DNA from: Sporosalibacterium faouarense
GTDB lineage: Bacteria; Bacillota; Clostridia; Tissierellales; VENL01
Direction of reading: 5' to 3'
Assembly: GCF_016765695.1 (NCBI RefSeq)
Contig: NZ_JAETGO010000089.1
Location: forward strand, 1-64,000
Length of the DNA: 64,000 nucleotides
Part shown: piece after piece, positions 35,190 through 44,072 of the stretch
Numbering within the stretch: position 1 is the stretch's first letter
Layout of the letters: the number at the start of each line of letters is the position of its first letter
Notes under the pieces: generated by a model
What the model was told of the DNA's origin: nothing
What the model saw: only the letters and a program-made list of their open reading frames with translations
Database searches by the model: none
Program-made: the position numbers and the translations under genes

Positions 35190-37379
35190 TTGAGTAATAT
35201 ACAAGTTAATAGAATAGATGTAATAAATACTTTGAAACAAAACTATATGCCTTACTCCATGAGTGTTATAATGTCCAGAGCGCTACCAGAAATAGATGGT
35301 CTTAAGCCTTCCCATAGGAAACTATTATATACGATGTATAAAATGGGGTTGCTAAAGGGAGGTAGAACCAAGTCTGCAAATATAGTTGGGACTACAATGC
35401 GACTTAATCCCCATGGAGATGGTGCTATATATGAAACTATGGTTAGGCTCACTAGGGGTAATGAGACCTTATTGTTGCCTTATATAGATAGTAAGGGTAA
35501 CTTTGGAAAGGTATATTCTAGGGATATGAGCTATGCAGCTGCAAGGTATACCGAAGCAAAGCTAGAAAAAATTAGTGAAGAACTGTTCAAAGATATCAAT
35601 AAAGAAACGGTTGACTTTATACCTAATTATGATAATACAACAACTGAGCCAACTTTATTACCAACTACATTTCCAAACATATTAATTAATCCCAATATTG
35701 GGATAGCTGTAGGTATGGCATGTTCAATTCCTTCCTTTAATCTTAAGGAGGTATGTGAGACTACCATTAAATTCCTAGAAAGCAAGACTGGTAACATAGA
35801 CCTAATGAAATGGTTACCTGCACCTGATTTCTCAACGGGTGGAGAGTTAATATATAATAAAAAGAAAATGGAGAGAATATATAATACAGGTAAAGGTAGT
35901 TTCCACATTAGAGGTAAATACACATATGATGAAAAAAATAACTGTATTGATATTACAGAAATACCATATACAACTACAGCAGAAGCAATAATTGAAAAAA
36001 TCACTAGTCTTGTTAAAAGTAATAATATTAAGGATATAACTGATATTAGAGATGAGACAGATAAAAATGGTTTAAAGATTACTATTGATTTAAAGAGAAA
36101 TTCTGATCCTGATAAATTGATGAAAATATTGTTTAAAAAAACACCTTTAAAAGACAGTTTTTCATGTAATTTTAATGTCTTAATAAATGGCAACCCAAAA
36201 GTTTTAGGAATTAAAAGTATTTTAAAGGAATGGGTAGAATTTAGAATAGGATGTATTAAAAGACAGCTTAGATATGATATAGATAAGAAGTCGGAAAGAT
36301 TACATTTATTAAGAGGCTTAGAGAAGATACTTTTAGATATTGATAAGGCTGTTCAAATTGTTAAGGATACGAAAAAAGATAAGGAAGTAATTCCAAACCT
36401 GATGAAGGGTTTTGCGATTGATGAATCACAGGCTGAGTTTATAGCTGATATAAAGCTTAGAAACTTTAATCAAGAGTACATTTTAAATAAAACTAAGGAT
36501 ATTAAAGATTTAGAAGAAGAGATTAAGGATTTAACAGAAACCTTAAATGAAGAAGAAAGAATAAAAAATATAATTAAAGAACAGTTAAAAGAAATAATAA
36601 AAAAATATGGTAAGGATAGGAAAACAAAGTTAGTTGATGAAGATGATATCGAAAAGTTAACTGAAGAGCAAATGATTGAAGATTACAATCTAAAAATTTT
36701 CCTTAGTAATGAGGGATATTTGAAAAAAGTACCATTAGTATCTTTAAGAGGAGCAACTAAGCAAAAGTTAAAAGATAGTGACTATGTAATTCAAGAAATT
36801 GAAGCTACTAATAAATCTGAGTTACTATTATTTTCAAATAAACACATAGTTTACAAACTAAAAGGATATGATTTGGAAGATACAAAGACAAGTAACTTAG
36901 GGGATTACTTACCCAATATATTAGGACTAGATGAAGACGAAAGAATAATTTATATTACTGGAACTACAGATTTTAAAGGTCATATGCTTTTCTTTTTTAA
37001 AAATGGTAAATGTGCTAAAATTGATATGTCTAGCTATGAAACTAAGACGAACAGAAGTAAACTAGCGAATGCATATTCTAACAAAGAACCACTTGTATAT
37101 TTATCTTTTATAGAAGAAGATAAAGAATTTGTTGCAATTAGTAGTATTAGGAAGGTATTAATTTTTAATACAGATCAAATTAATCCTAAAGGTACTAGAA
37201 GCTCTCAAGGGGTTCAGGTTCTTAAATCTAAGAAAGGTAGTACCTTAAAGGAAATAAAAGAGATTGATGATGTTAAATATGGCGATCTTGAATACTATAG
37301 AGGTAATATTCCAGCTATAGGAACTTACTTAAAAAAAGAAGATGAACAAGATACTGGAGAACAAATAAAACTAGTTTAG
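35190..37379 (+). CDS. Divergent type IIA topoisomerase cleavage subunit (GyrA/ParC-like)
   Basis: 729 residues. The winged-helix and tower part starts MPYSMSVIMSRALPEIDGLK, with the catalytic R119-Y120 in AAARYTEAKL. A coiled-coil stalk lies near 440-480. The C-terminal beta-pinwheel region is present (about 510-720), but no canonical GyrA box (QRRGGxG) is seen, so wrapping-type supercoiling activity is not expected; decatenation or relaxation like topo IV is more likely. TTG start with GAGAGGAG upstream. It forms an operon with the B subunit and ends in a strong terminator. Confidence 0.87.
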   Translation: MSNIQVNRIDVINTLKQNYMPYSMSVIMSRALPEIDGLKPSHRKLLYTMYKMGLLKGGRTKSANIVGTTMRLNPHGDGAIYETMVRLTRGNETLLLPYIDSKGNFGKVYSRDMSYAAARYTEAKLEKISEELFKDINKETVDFIPNYDNTTTEPTLLPTTFPNILINPNIGIAVGMACSIPSFNLKEVCETTIKFLESKTGNIDLMKWLPAPDFSTGGELIYNKKKMERIYNTGKGSFHIRGKYTYDEKNNCIDITEIPYTTTAEAIIEKITSLVKSNNIKDITDIRDETDKNGLKITIDLKRNSDPDKLMKILFKKTPLKDSFSCNFNVLINGNPKVLGIKSILKEWVEFRIGCIKRQLRYDIDKKSERLHLLRGLEKILLDIDKAVQIVKDTKKDKEVIPNLMKGFAIDESQAEFIADIKLRNFNQEYILNKTKDIKDLEEEIKDLTETLNEEERIKNIIKEQLKEIIKKYGKDRKTKLVDEDDIEKLTEEQMIEDYNLKIFLSNEGYLKKVPLVSLRGATKQKLKDSDYVIQEIEATNKSELLLFSNKHIVYKLKGYDLEDTKTSNLGDYLPNILGLDEDERIIYITGTTDFKGHMLFFFKNGKCAKIDMSSYETKTNRSKLANAYSNKEPLVYLSFIEEDKEFVAISSIRKVLIFNTDQINPKGTRSSQGVQVLKSKKGSTLKEIKEIDDVKYGDLEYYRGNIPAIGTYLKKEDEQDTGEQIKLV

Positions 37380-37386
37380 TTAATTT

Positions 37387-37416
37387 AGACACTGTAAAAT
37401 TACAGTGTCTTTTTTG
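37387..37416 (+). terminator. Terminator of the topoisomerase operon
   Basis: AGACACTGTAA (37387-37397) pairs with TTACAGTGTCT (37400-37410), then TTTTTG. Confidence 0.9.
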
Positions 37417-37557
37417 TGCTAATTTTTATTTTGGTAAAATTTTGATTTTAATAGTTTTTGGGTATATCATTATACATAGTAGAAATATTGCAGGTTGTAA
37501 ATTTAATGTAATTGTTAATAATATAAAGAAATTAAGTTATTATAAAGGAGGATGAAT

Positions 37558-38871
37558 ATGGAAGGTGAAGGTGGGCTATTAACTGATTTTTTGCTTATTG
37601 CTTTACTAATTTTAATTAATGCTTTTTTTGCAGCATCGGAGATAGCAATTGTATCAGTAAAAAGAAATAGGATTGATTATCTAGCTAACACAGGAAATAA
37701 AAAAGCAAAAATACTAATGACTCTAATTAAGGAACCAAGTAGGTTTTTAGCTACAATACAAGTTGGGATTACATTTGCAGGATTTCTAGCTAGTGCATCG
37801 GCAGCAGTGAGTATTTCTGAGGTTTTATCAAATTTATTAGATAAATTTAATATACCTATTATTCAAGCATATAGCAGTCAAATATCTATAGTAGTTGTGA
37901 CTATTCTGTTATCCTTTATTACATTAGTAGTAGGGGAGCTATTACCTAAGAGATTAGCTTTAGATAATACAGAAAAAATAGCTCTTTTTACAGTTACTCC
38001 AATTCAAATGTTTTCAAAAGTTATGAAACCATTTATATTTATTTTGACATCATCAACAAACTTTTTAGCCAAGATATTGGGAAGTAAGACGGACAATGCA
38101 GAAGAAAAGGTCACTGAAGAAGAAATAAGAATGATGGTTCATGTTGGTGAAGAAACAGGTGTAATAAAGGAAACGGAAACAGAGATGATTGATAGTATCT
38201 TTAAGTTTGATGATACATTAGTTAGAGAGGTGATGACACCTAAAAAAGATGTATTTGCGTTAAATATAAATTTTTCCAAGGAAGTGTTTCTTAATAAGCT
38301 CATGGAGAATCATTATTCTAGAATACCAGTCTATGATGAAGATATAGATAATATTATTGGTATCTTATATTTAAAAGATTTATTCTATAAAACTGGCAAC
38401 AGTGAATTTCAAAAAGAAGATATAGATGGTATCCTAAGACCTGCATATTTTGTTCCTGAATCTAAGAATATAGATGTGTTATTTAGAGAATTGCAACTTA
38501 AGCAACAACATATGGCTATTATTATAGATGAATATGGAAGTGTGGCAGGAATTGTAACTATAGAAGACCTTTTAGAGCAAATAGTAGGAGAAATAGATGA
38601 CGAGTTTGATGAGCATATTTTGGATATTGAAGAAATTGAAAAAGATACTTATATGTTAAATGGAATGACTTCAATAAAGCATATAAACGAGGAGTTAGAT
38701 ATTAAACTACCTGCATCAAGGTTTGATACAATTAATGGATTAGTTTTAGACATATTAGGCACAATACCACAAGAGGGATCAAAGCCAATAGTTAGATACA
38801 AGAATATAGAATTTAAAGTTGAAAAAGTTAGTGATAAAAGGATTGAGTTAATAAGAATAACAATTAGATAA
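37558..38871 (+). CDS. CNNM/CBS-domain transporter (CorC/HlyC family)
   Basis: 437 residues. An N-terminal CNNM membrane domain (residues 1-190) has about four helices and includes AFFAASEIAIVSVKRNRI. A CBS pair follows (about 215-340, VREVMTPKKDVFAL and HMAIIIDEYGSVAGIVTIEDLLEQIVGEI), then a C-terminal CorC/HlyC transporter-associated domain. The family exports magnesium or cobalt ions or regulates such export; 'hemolysin' is a historical name and toxin activity should not be assumed. ATG 37558 is chosen because AAAGGAGG directly abuts the ATG at 37552 but lies six bases before 37558. Confidence 0.9.
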   Translation: MEGEGGLLTDFLLIALLILINAFFAASEIAIVSVKRNRIDYLANTGNKKAKILMTLIKEPSRFLATIQVGITFAGFLASASAAVSISEVLSNLLDKFNIPIIQAYSSQISIVVVTILLSFITLVVGELLPKRLALDNTEKIALFTVTPIQMFSKVMKPFIFILTSSTNFLAKILGSKTDNAEEKVTEEEIRMMVHVGEETGVIKETETEMIDSIFKFDDTLVREVMTPKKDVFALNINFSKEVFLNKLMENHYSRIPVYDEDIDNIIGILYLKDLFYKTGNSEFQKEDIDGILRPAYFVPESKNIDVLFRELQLKQQHMAIIIDEYGSVAGIVTIEDLLEQIVGEIDDEFDEHILDIEEIEKDTYMLNGMTSIKHINEELDIKLPASRFDTINGLVLDILGTIPQEGSKPIVRYKNIEFKVEKVSDKRIELIRITIR

Positions 38872-38880
38872 TAAAATTTA

Positions 38881-38987
38881 AAAATCTCCTTTATAACTTT
38901 GAAAAAAAGATTAGTTAGTCTAGAGTGGTTTATACTCACTTTGTATTGATATATTTTTTTCTTAAGGTTTGATAGGAGATTTTTTTA
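38881..38987 (+). ncRNA. Long hairpin structure ending in a T-run (extended terminator or small RNA)
   Basis: Ten bases after the transporter stop, AAAATCTCCT (38881-38890) pairs with AGGAGATTTT (38974-38983). Inside it AACTTT (38895-38900) pairs with AAGGTT (38964-38969, with G-T pairs), and seven A residues (38902-38908) pair with seven T residues (38954-38960). A 45-base apical loop contains a small GAGTG/ACTC hairpin. A T-run closes it. This is much longer than the other terminators in the window. Confidence 0.5.
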
Positions 38988-39066
38988 TTATTTTGTAATG
39001 GGACAAAGAAAAATTCAATATTCATTCTATAAAGATATTTTTCATGATTATGAAGGGGGAAGAAAA

Positions 39067-40347
39067 TTGACTAAGGTAATTGTTATTGGAGGCGGATGGG
39101 CAGGTTGTGCAGCTGCAATTAGCGCTAGGAAAGCTGGTGCAGAGGTTATAGTTATAGAAAGAATGGACATTTTACTAGGTTTAGGAAATGTAGGTGGATT
39201 GACTAGGAATAATGGAAGATATACTGCCGCAGAAGAATGTATCTTATTGGGAGGGAAAGAATTATTTGATATTACTGATAGGTACTCCAGACATAAGAAT
39301 GTAGATTTTCCAGGTCATAAACACGCTAGTATTTACGATGTAAACTTTGTAGAAAGTGCAGTGACTGAAAAAGTAAAGCAAATGGGTATTGAGCTTATGA
39401 CAAATACAAGAGTTACTAATGTTGTCATTACAAATAATCACATTGAGGCCTTAAAATTAGAAAAAGGAGATATAATAAAGGGTGATTCCTTTATTGATAC
39501 CACAGGGTCAACAGGTCCAGTAAATAATTGCTATAAATATGGCAATGGATGTGCAATGTGTATTTTAAGATGTCCTGCATATGGAGGAAGAGTAAGTATA
39601 AGCGAAAAATGTGGAGTGCCGGACATGATAGGGAAAAGAAAAGATGACACTTTTGGATCCTTTAGTGGTTCCATAAAGATAAAAAAAGAAACTTTAAGTA
39701 AAGATATTCAAGAAGAATTAAATAGCAATGGAGTGGTTGTAATTCCTTTACCTAAAGAAGAAGTTAATTCAAGAAAGCTTGATATAAAAATATGCAGACA
39801 ATATGCTACAAAAGAATATGTTGAAAATATAGTGTTATTAGATACGGGCCATGCAAAATTGATGGCACCTTTTTATCCTATACATAAGCTAAGAAAAATA
39901 AAAGGGTTTGAAAAAGTTAGATTTGAAGACCCTTATGCTGCTGGAATTGGCAACTCAATAAGGCATATGTCGGCAGCACCTAGAGATGATTATATGAAGG
40001 TTGATAACGTAGATAATCTCTTTACAGCTGGAGAAAAAAGTGGCTTTTACATAGGTCATACAGAGGCTATCGTTACAGGTTATTTGGCTGGAAATAATGC
40101 TGTTAGGCATATTGTTGGTAGGGATAAGCTAAGAATACCAAGTTCTACTGTAATAGGTGACTTTGTTTCCCATTCAAATTCTGAAATGAGAAAAGATGGA
40201 GGAGATAAAAAGAAATTTACTTTTGCAGGTGCAGATTATTTTGAAAGAATGATGGAATTAGACTTATATACTATAAATGCAGATGCTTTGAGAAAAAGAA
40301 TTAAGAGTGAAGATTTATTGAATATATACAACGAGAAATTAATATAA
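39067..40347 (+). CDS. FAD-dependent oxidoreductase
   Basis: About 426 residues. The N-terminal dinucleotide-binding motif VIVIGGGWAGCAAAISARKAG (GxGxxG type) is followed by an acidic strand end (IVIER). A cysteine-rich stretch GNGCAMCILRCPAYGG lies near residue 160, and a second FAD-contact region FTAGEKSGFYIGHTEAIVTG is near the C-terminus. It resembles the large group of clostridial flavoproteins distantly related to GidA/TrmFO; the substrate is unknown. A TTG start at 39067 is preferred, with GAAGGGGGA upstream, because it opens directly on the FAD motif; the ATG at 38998 has no ribosome binding site and abuts the preceding hairpin. Confidence 0.8.
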   Translation: MTKVIVIGGGWAGCAAAISARKAGAEVIVIERMDILLGLGNVGGLTRNNGRYTAAEECILLGGKELFDITDRYSRHKNVDFPGHKHASIYDVNFVESAVTEKVKQMGIELMTNTRVTNVVITNNHIEALKLEKGDIIKGDSFIDTTGSTGPVNNCYKYGNGCAMCILRCPAYGGRVSISEKCGVPDMIGKRKDDTFGSFSGSIKIKKETLSKDIQEELNSNGVVVIPLPKEEVNSRKLDIKICRQYATKEYVENIVLLDTGHAKLMAPFYPIHKLRKIKGFEKVRFEDPYAAGIGNSIRHMSAAPRDDYMKVDNVDNLFTAGEKSGFYIGHTEAIVTGYLAGNNAVRHIVGRDKLRIPSSTVIGDFVSHSNSEMRKDGGDKKKFTFAGADYFERMMELDLYTINADALRKRIKSEDLLNIYNEKLI

Positions 40348-40424
40348 TGTTTTGTGATTTTAATCAAATACATTATGAACTAATAGATATATTATAAAGA
40401 TAAATTATATATGGAGGGATACGT

Positions 40425-40844
40425 ATGATAAATTTACCGAATTTAAAAAGGCAACATAAAGAAGTGTTAGAGATAGTAAAGTACATAGAAGAAAAAGTAA
40501 AAAATAATAATATTACTGATAATGCCATGGAGTTAGCTAAAAATAATAACATATTAGCAGGCAAGTTAAAATTTCATTTAAAGGAAGAGGATAATAATCT
40601 TTATCCTAATTTAATATCAAGTGAGGATGAAAAATTGAGAGAGTATAGCATAGAATACTCTACTGAAATGGAAGGTATTTTTGATAACTTCATGTCATAT
40701 AAGAATAAATATAATACAAAAACAAAGATTCTAAAGGATGAATCAAGATATATAAAAGACACCAATAAAATTATAGGTAATCTAAAAAAAAGAATATTAA
40801 AAGAAGATGTTCATCTTTATCCAATATTAGAAAAAATTCAATAA
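40425..40844 (+). CDS. Hemerythrin-like domain protein
   Basis: 139 residues, all-helical. Metal-binding positions fit the hemerythrin pattern: H in LKRQHKEV (helix 1), H in KFHLKEEDNNLYP with the following acidic residues (helix 3), and H in KEDVHLYPILEKI (helix 4). Di-iron hemerythrin-like proteins bind oxygen or NO, or protect anaerobes from them. The ATG is set by GGAGGG. It is a single gene and ends at a strong bidirectional terminator. Confidence 0.8.
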   Translation: MINLPNLKRQHKEVLEIVKYIEEKVKNNNITDNAMELAKNNNILAGKLKFHLKEEDNNLYPNLISSEDEKLREYSIEYSTEMEGIFDNFMSYKNKYNTKTKILKDESRYIKDTNKIIGNLKKRILKEDVHLYPILEKIQ

Positions 40845-40894
40845 AAAAAGGTTATCTATTGAAAAAAGCAAACTTCTCAATAGATAACCTTTTT
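40845..40894. terminator. Bidirectional terminator between convergent genes
   Basis: 18-bp perfect arms (40845-40862 and 40877-40894) around a 14-nt loop, giving T-runs on both strands. Confidence 0.9.
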
Positions 40895-40943
40895 AGATTT
40901 ATAATATTGCACTGAATTACTTATCTAGTTATCAAATATAAAA

Positions 40944-41219
40944 TTATAGCTTATCATAAAGATCTTGTAGTGACTCTAAGTTTTCAGAAGAAACGGATAA
41001 AGCCTCCTTTAGGTCACTTAAATCATACTTAAGATGCATAACCTCATCACTATTTGTTTCTTTTTGTATTTTTTCTTGGAGAATAACAATCTCTTCCCTA
41101 AGACTAGATATTTCTTTTCTGATATTAGCAATATTTTCTTCAATATGTTCCTTTGCTTGAGAAATATTATTTTCTTGAATCAATTTCTCTATTTTAGTAT
41201 TTAACTTGTCAATAGACAT
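40944..41219 (-). CDS. Small coiled-coil protein
   Basis: 91 residues, almost entirely heptad-like: IEKLIQENNISQAKEHIEEN and then ISSLREEIVILQEKIQKET and LSDLKEALSV. No other domain is visible, and I cannot assign a function. The start at 41219 is chosen because AAGGAGG ends six bases upstream; a longer frame to 41321 lacks a ribosome binding site. It is convergent with the hemerythrin gene and shares its terminator. Confidence 0.65.
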   Translation of the reverse strand: MSIDKLNTKIEKLIQENNISQAKEHIEENIANIRKEISSLREEIVILQEKIQKETNSDEVMHLKYDLSDLKEALSVSSENLESLQDLYDKL

Positions 41220-41416
41220 ATGAACCTCCTTGTAAGACACTATATAATCGTGCCACTTTATGTATATATATCTTATAGGGTTAAGTATACCCATGATATC
41301 AGAAAAATCACTCTTGTGCAATATAAAAAAAGTATTGTTAAATAAATAGATTATAATGATAAAAAATAAAGAATATTTTATTTGTATATGATAGTAAATT
41401 ATTCAAATAGATTGTA

Positions 41417-41425
41417 TGGTATAAT
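41417..41425 (+). promoter_or_regulatory. Extended -10 promoter of the GNAT gene
   Basis: TGGTATAAT, an extended -10 box with no clear -35, 27 bp before the gene start. Confidence 0.5.
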
Positions 41426-41451
41426 ATTCTTAAAAAGAGGGGAGATTGCTG

Positions 41452-41964
41452 ATGCCTATAAACAAAATCAAGCAGCCTAGTATTTTAAATGTGGACAAGA
41501 ATATTAGGTTAAGAAAAACAGAGGAATCAGAGTGGATAACAGCTTTACCTTGGTATGAGAATCCCAGTGTACTATATTATTCAGAAGGTATAGAGGATCT
41601 TGAAAAAAAATATAATTTAGATACTATAAAACGGATGTATAAATATCTTTCAGAAAATGGAGAACTATACTTTATAGAGTTTTTAGAAAAAGATAAGTGG
41701 ACTTCAATTGGTGATGTAACTCTTTCAGAAAATAATTTTCCAATAGTTATAGGAGACGAAACCTATTGGGGGAGAGGCATAGGTAAAAAAGTAATTGAAA
41801 CTCTCTTATTAAGGGCTAAGAATATTGGAATAAGTAAAATATATATACCAACTATATATAAGTATAACGATAGATCTAGAAACCTATTTACTTCTTTAGG
41901 TTTTAAAAAAGTATCTGAAAGTGATAAAGAAGAGTCTTTCCAATTGGAATTAGACAACTACTAA
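41452..41964 (+). CDS. GNAT-family N-acetyltransferase
   Basis: 170 residues. The acetyl-CoA-binding motif A is YWGRGIGKKVIETLL (R/QxxGxG/A type), followed by the motif B helix YNDRSRNLFTSLGFKKV. The N-terminal part (IRLRKTEESEWITALPWYEN) is the substrate-specific side and is not diagnostic. ATG 41452 is used, since AGAGGGGAG lies seven bases before it; an upstream TTG at 41446 is too close to the ribosome binding site. The acceptor substrate is unknown. Confidence 0.8.
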   Translation: MPINKIKQPSILNVDKNIRLRKTEESEWITALPWYENPSVLYYSEGIEDLEKKYNLDTIKRMYKYLSENGELYFIEFLEKDKWTSIGDVTLSENNFPIVIGDETYWGRGIGKKVIETLLLRAKNIGISKIYIPTIYKYNDRSRNLFTSLGFKKVSESDKEESFQLELDNY

Positions 41965-42067
41965 TAACTAAAATTTTTAAGATACAGGAAATTAAGTAAA
42001 TTAGAGATTCTAAGAAAACTAAAAAAATGAAGATATTTAACAAAATATAGAAAGAAGATGAGAAATC

Positions 42068-42436
42068 TTGAAAAGAGAAGAGGATAAGTCTTTAAGTATA
42101 ACTGAAATGATGGAAATGTCATATGAGCTTTGGAATAAAAATAAAGAAAAATGGTCCCCCATGGAGCCTGAATATGGAAAAAATTTCATTCTTTATATGA
42201 TTGAAGAATTAGGTGAAGCGATAGCGATAATAAAGAAGAAAAAAGAAGAAGAGATAATGAACAATGAAAAAGTGAGGGAAAGATTTATAGAAGAGATGGG
42301 AGATGTACTCATGTATTTTATAGATACCCTCAATAGATATCACATTTCACCAGAAGAATTTTCTCGAGTATATAAAGAAAAATTTTATAAGAATATGAAA
42401 AGAGATTTTACTAAACAATATAAAGAGTACATATGA
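42068..42436 (+). CDS. MazG-like nucleotide pyrophosphohydrolase
   Basis: 122 residues. It has the all-alpha NTP-PPase metal motif EELGEAIAII then EEMGDVLMYFID, with a positively charged linker between. MazG-like enzymes hydrolyse NTPs or dNTPs to monophosphates as house cleaning; short single-domain forms like this are common in Firmicutes. A TTG start is used, with AGAAGATGAG upstream. Confidence 0.75.
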   Translation: MKREEDKSLSITEMMEMSYELWNKNKEKWSPMEPEYGKNFILYMIEELGEAIAIIKKKKEEEIMNNEKVRERFIEEMGDVLMYFIDTLNRYHISPEEFSRVYKEKFYKNMKRDFTKQYKEYI

Positions 42437-42506
42437 AAATATTACCATGGCAATAGTTAAATTTTGATAAAATGTACCATGTATTTCGGAAAATTCATAA
42501 AATCAC

Positions 42507-42614
42507 TTGACTTTTTTAAGAATTTGTAATAATAATTAATTAAGTCGACTATATATAACAAATTTAGAAACAATATGACAAAAACCTCAAAATAACACAT
42601 ATGTTTATAGTCGA
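42507..42614 (+). promoter_or_regulatory. Promoter and widely spaced inverted repeat before the RNPP-like regulator
   Basis: TTGACT (42507-42512), 17-bp spacer, TAATAA (42530-42535). TCGACTATA (42545-42553) near the expected start and its exact reverse complement TATAGTCGA (42606-42614) lie 52 bp apart; paired operators for a dimeric or tetrameric regulator are likely. Confidence 0.5.
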
Positions 42615-42652
42615 AAACTGTAGAATTATATTTTGGTTATAGGGGGATAAGT

Positions 42653-43939
42653 ATGAAAATTTTATCATTAGGACAAAAGCTTAGGAGGCTAAGAAAAGAA
42701 AAAGGATTAACTCTAGAAGCTTTAGGCGGAAATCATGTTTCTAAAGCTCACCTAAGTATCATTGAGAACGGGAAGGCAAGTCCAAGTATTGAGTTACTAA
42801 AATATTTATGTAATAAACTAGATGTAGATTTAGAATTTTTATTAGAGACAGAAAAAGAACAAGCATTGCGATTTACTGGGATTCTATTAAAAGAAATGGA
42901 ACTTAGTATAAAATTAAATAAATTGGAAGATGCAATGAAGGCATATGAAGAAATACAGCAAATTGCAGTGGAATATGATCTTTTGGATGTTTTAGGTGAA
43001 AGTAATATGTTGCTGGCTCAATGCTTTATTAATTTAAAGGATTATGAGCAAGCGTTGAGTTATACACAAAGAGGGATATATTACTCAACTAAGGGTAACA
43101 ATGACTCAAGAATTATTACAGGTTTTACTCAAGAAGGAGATATCTATAAAATCCAAGAAAATCATAGAATAGCTATTCAAAAATATAAACAGGCACTTAG
43201 CTTTTATAATGATTTAAAGCACGAAGATCTTGAGTTAAAGGTTAGAATACTTCATAGTTTATCATCTTGTTATTATAAAATCAATAGTAAAGAAATGGCA
43301 TTTAAGTACGTTGAAGAAGCACATAAAATAAATGAAATAATAAATAATCCTAAGGAATATATTGAAAATTTGATTACTTACTCCCACGATTATGTGTTAA
43401 ACAGAGAATACAATAAGGCTAAAAAGACACTTATAAAGGCACAAAATTTATTAGAAAATGAAGAGCAAGATTATGAAAAAGGATATATTGAGTGCAATCT
43501 TGGAGCCATATATTTAGAAAGTGAAGAATATGATAAAGCTCTTAAACACTTACAAAAGTCAAAGGATATAATGGAAAAAAATAAAATGGAACAGTTGCCG
43601 GAAGTGCTATATCATCTTTATGACTATTACTTGAAAAAAGACCAATTAGAGAAGGCTTTTGAGCAATTAGGTCATGCTATTAGATTTAGTGATGAAATGT
43701 GTCTTATAAATTATAAGATTCAAGGATTGAAAATATACATAAATTATTATTTAAAACAAAATAGATATGAAGAGGCATCTGAAAAACTACTAGAATTATC
43801 AGATACTTTAAATAATATAAATAATAAAAATGATCTTATGAATACTTATCTAAAACTTGGTAATGTATTTAGTGTTATAGGAAAAAGAGATCAATCAATG
43901 ATGTACTTTACAAAAGCACATGATATAAGTAATTTTTAA
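42653..43939 (+). CDS. HTH-TPR transcriptional regulator (RNPP-like)
   Basis: 428 residues. Residues 1-65 are an XRE-type HTH (LGQKLRRLRKEKGLTLEALG, then LSIIENGKASPS). About seven TPR-like helical repeats follow, with typical signatures such as KDYEQALSYTQRGIYY, EYDKALKHLQKS and DQSMMYFTKAHDI. HTH plus TPR is the architecture of RNPP regulators (PlcR, Rgg, NprR), which are controlled by small secreted peptides. No peptide gene is seen next to it, so the ligand is unknown. AGGGGGATAAGT precedes the ATG. The upstream inverted repeat suggests autoregulation. A perfect terminator follows. Confidence 0.85.
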   Translation: MKILSLGQKLRRLRKEKGLTLEALGGNHVSKAHLSIIENGKASPSIELLKYLCNKLDVDLEFLLETEKEQALRFTGILLKEMELSIKLNKLEDAMKAYEEIQQIAVEYDLLDVLGESNMLLAQCFINLKDYEQALSYTQRGIYYSTKGNNDSRIITGFTQEGDIYKIQENHRIAIQKYKQALSFYNDLKHEDLELKVRILHSLSSCYYKINSKEMAFKYVEEAHKINEIINNPKEYIENLITYSHDYVLNREYNKAKKTLIKAQNLLENEEQDYEKGYIECNLGAIYLESEEYDKALKHLQKSKDIMEKNKMEQLPEVLYHLYDYYLKKDQLEKAFEQLGHAIRFSDEMCLINYKIQGLKIYINYYLKQNRYEEASEKLLELSDTLNNINNKNDLMNTYLKLGNVFSVIGKRDQSMMYFTKAHDISNF

Positions 43940-43965
43940 ATCGGGGTCACCCCGATTTTTTATTG
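43938..43965 (+). terminator. Terminator after the RNPP-like regulator
   Basis: AAATCGGGG-TCA-CCCCGATTT followed by TTT; perfect stem. Confidence 0.9.
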
Positions 43966-44072
43966 CAATTAATAGGTATGACTTTTGTCTTAATGAAATG
44001 GGCATAAATATAAGGTATAATAATATGGATATGTGAATTATATTATATGATCTAAAATGAATTAGGGGGAAA

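Noticed and set aside
43940-44072. Signal-peptide gene for the RNPP-like regulator
   Set aside because: A nine-codon frame exists, but without a usable ribosome binding site or an export-type sequence.
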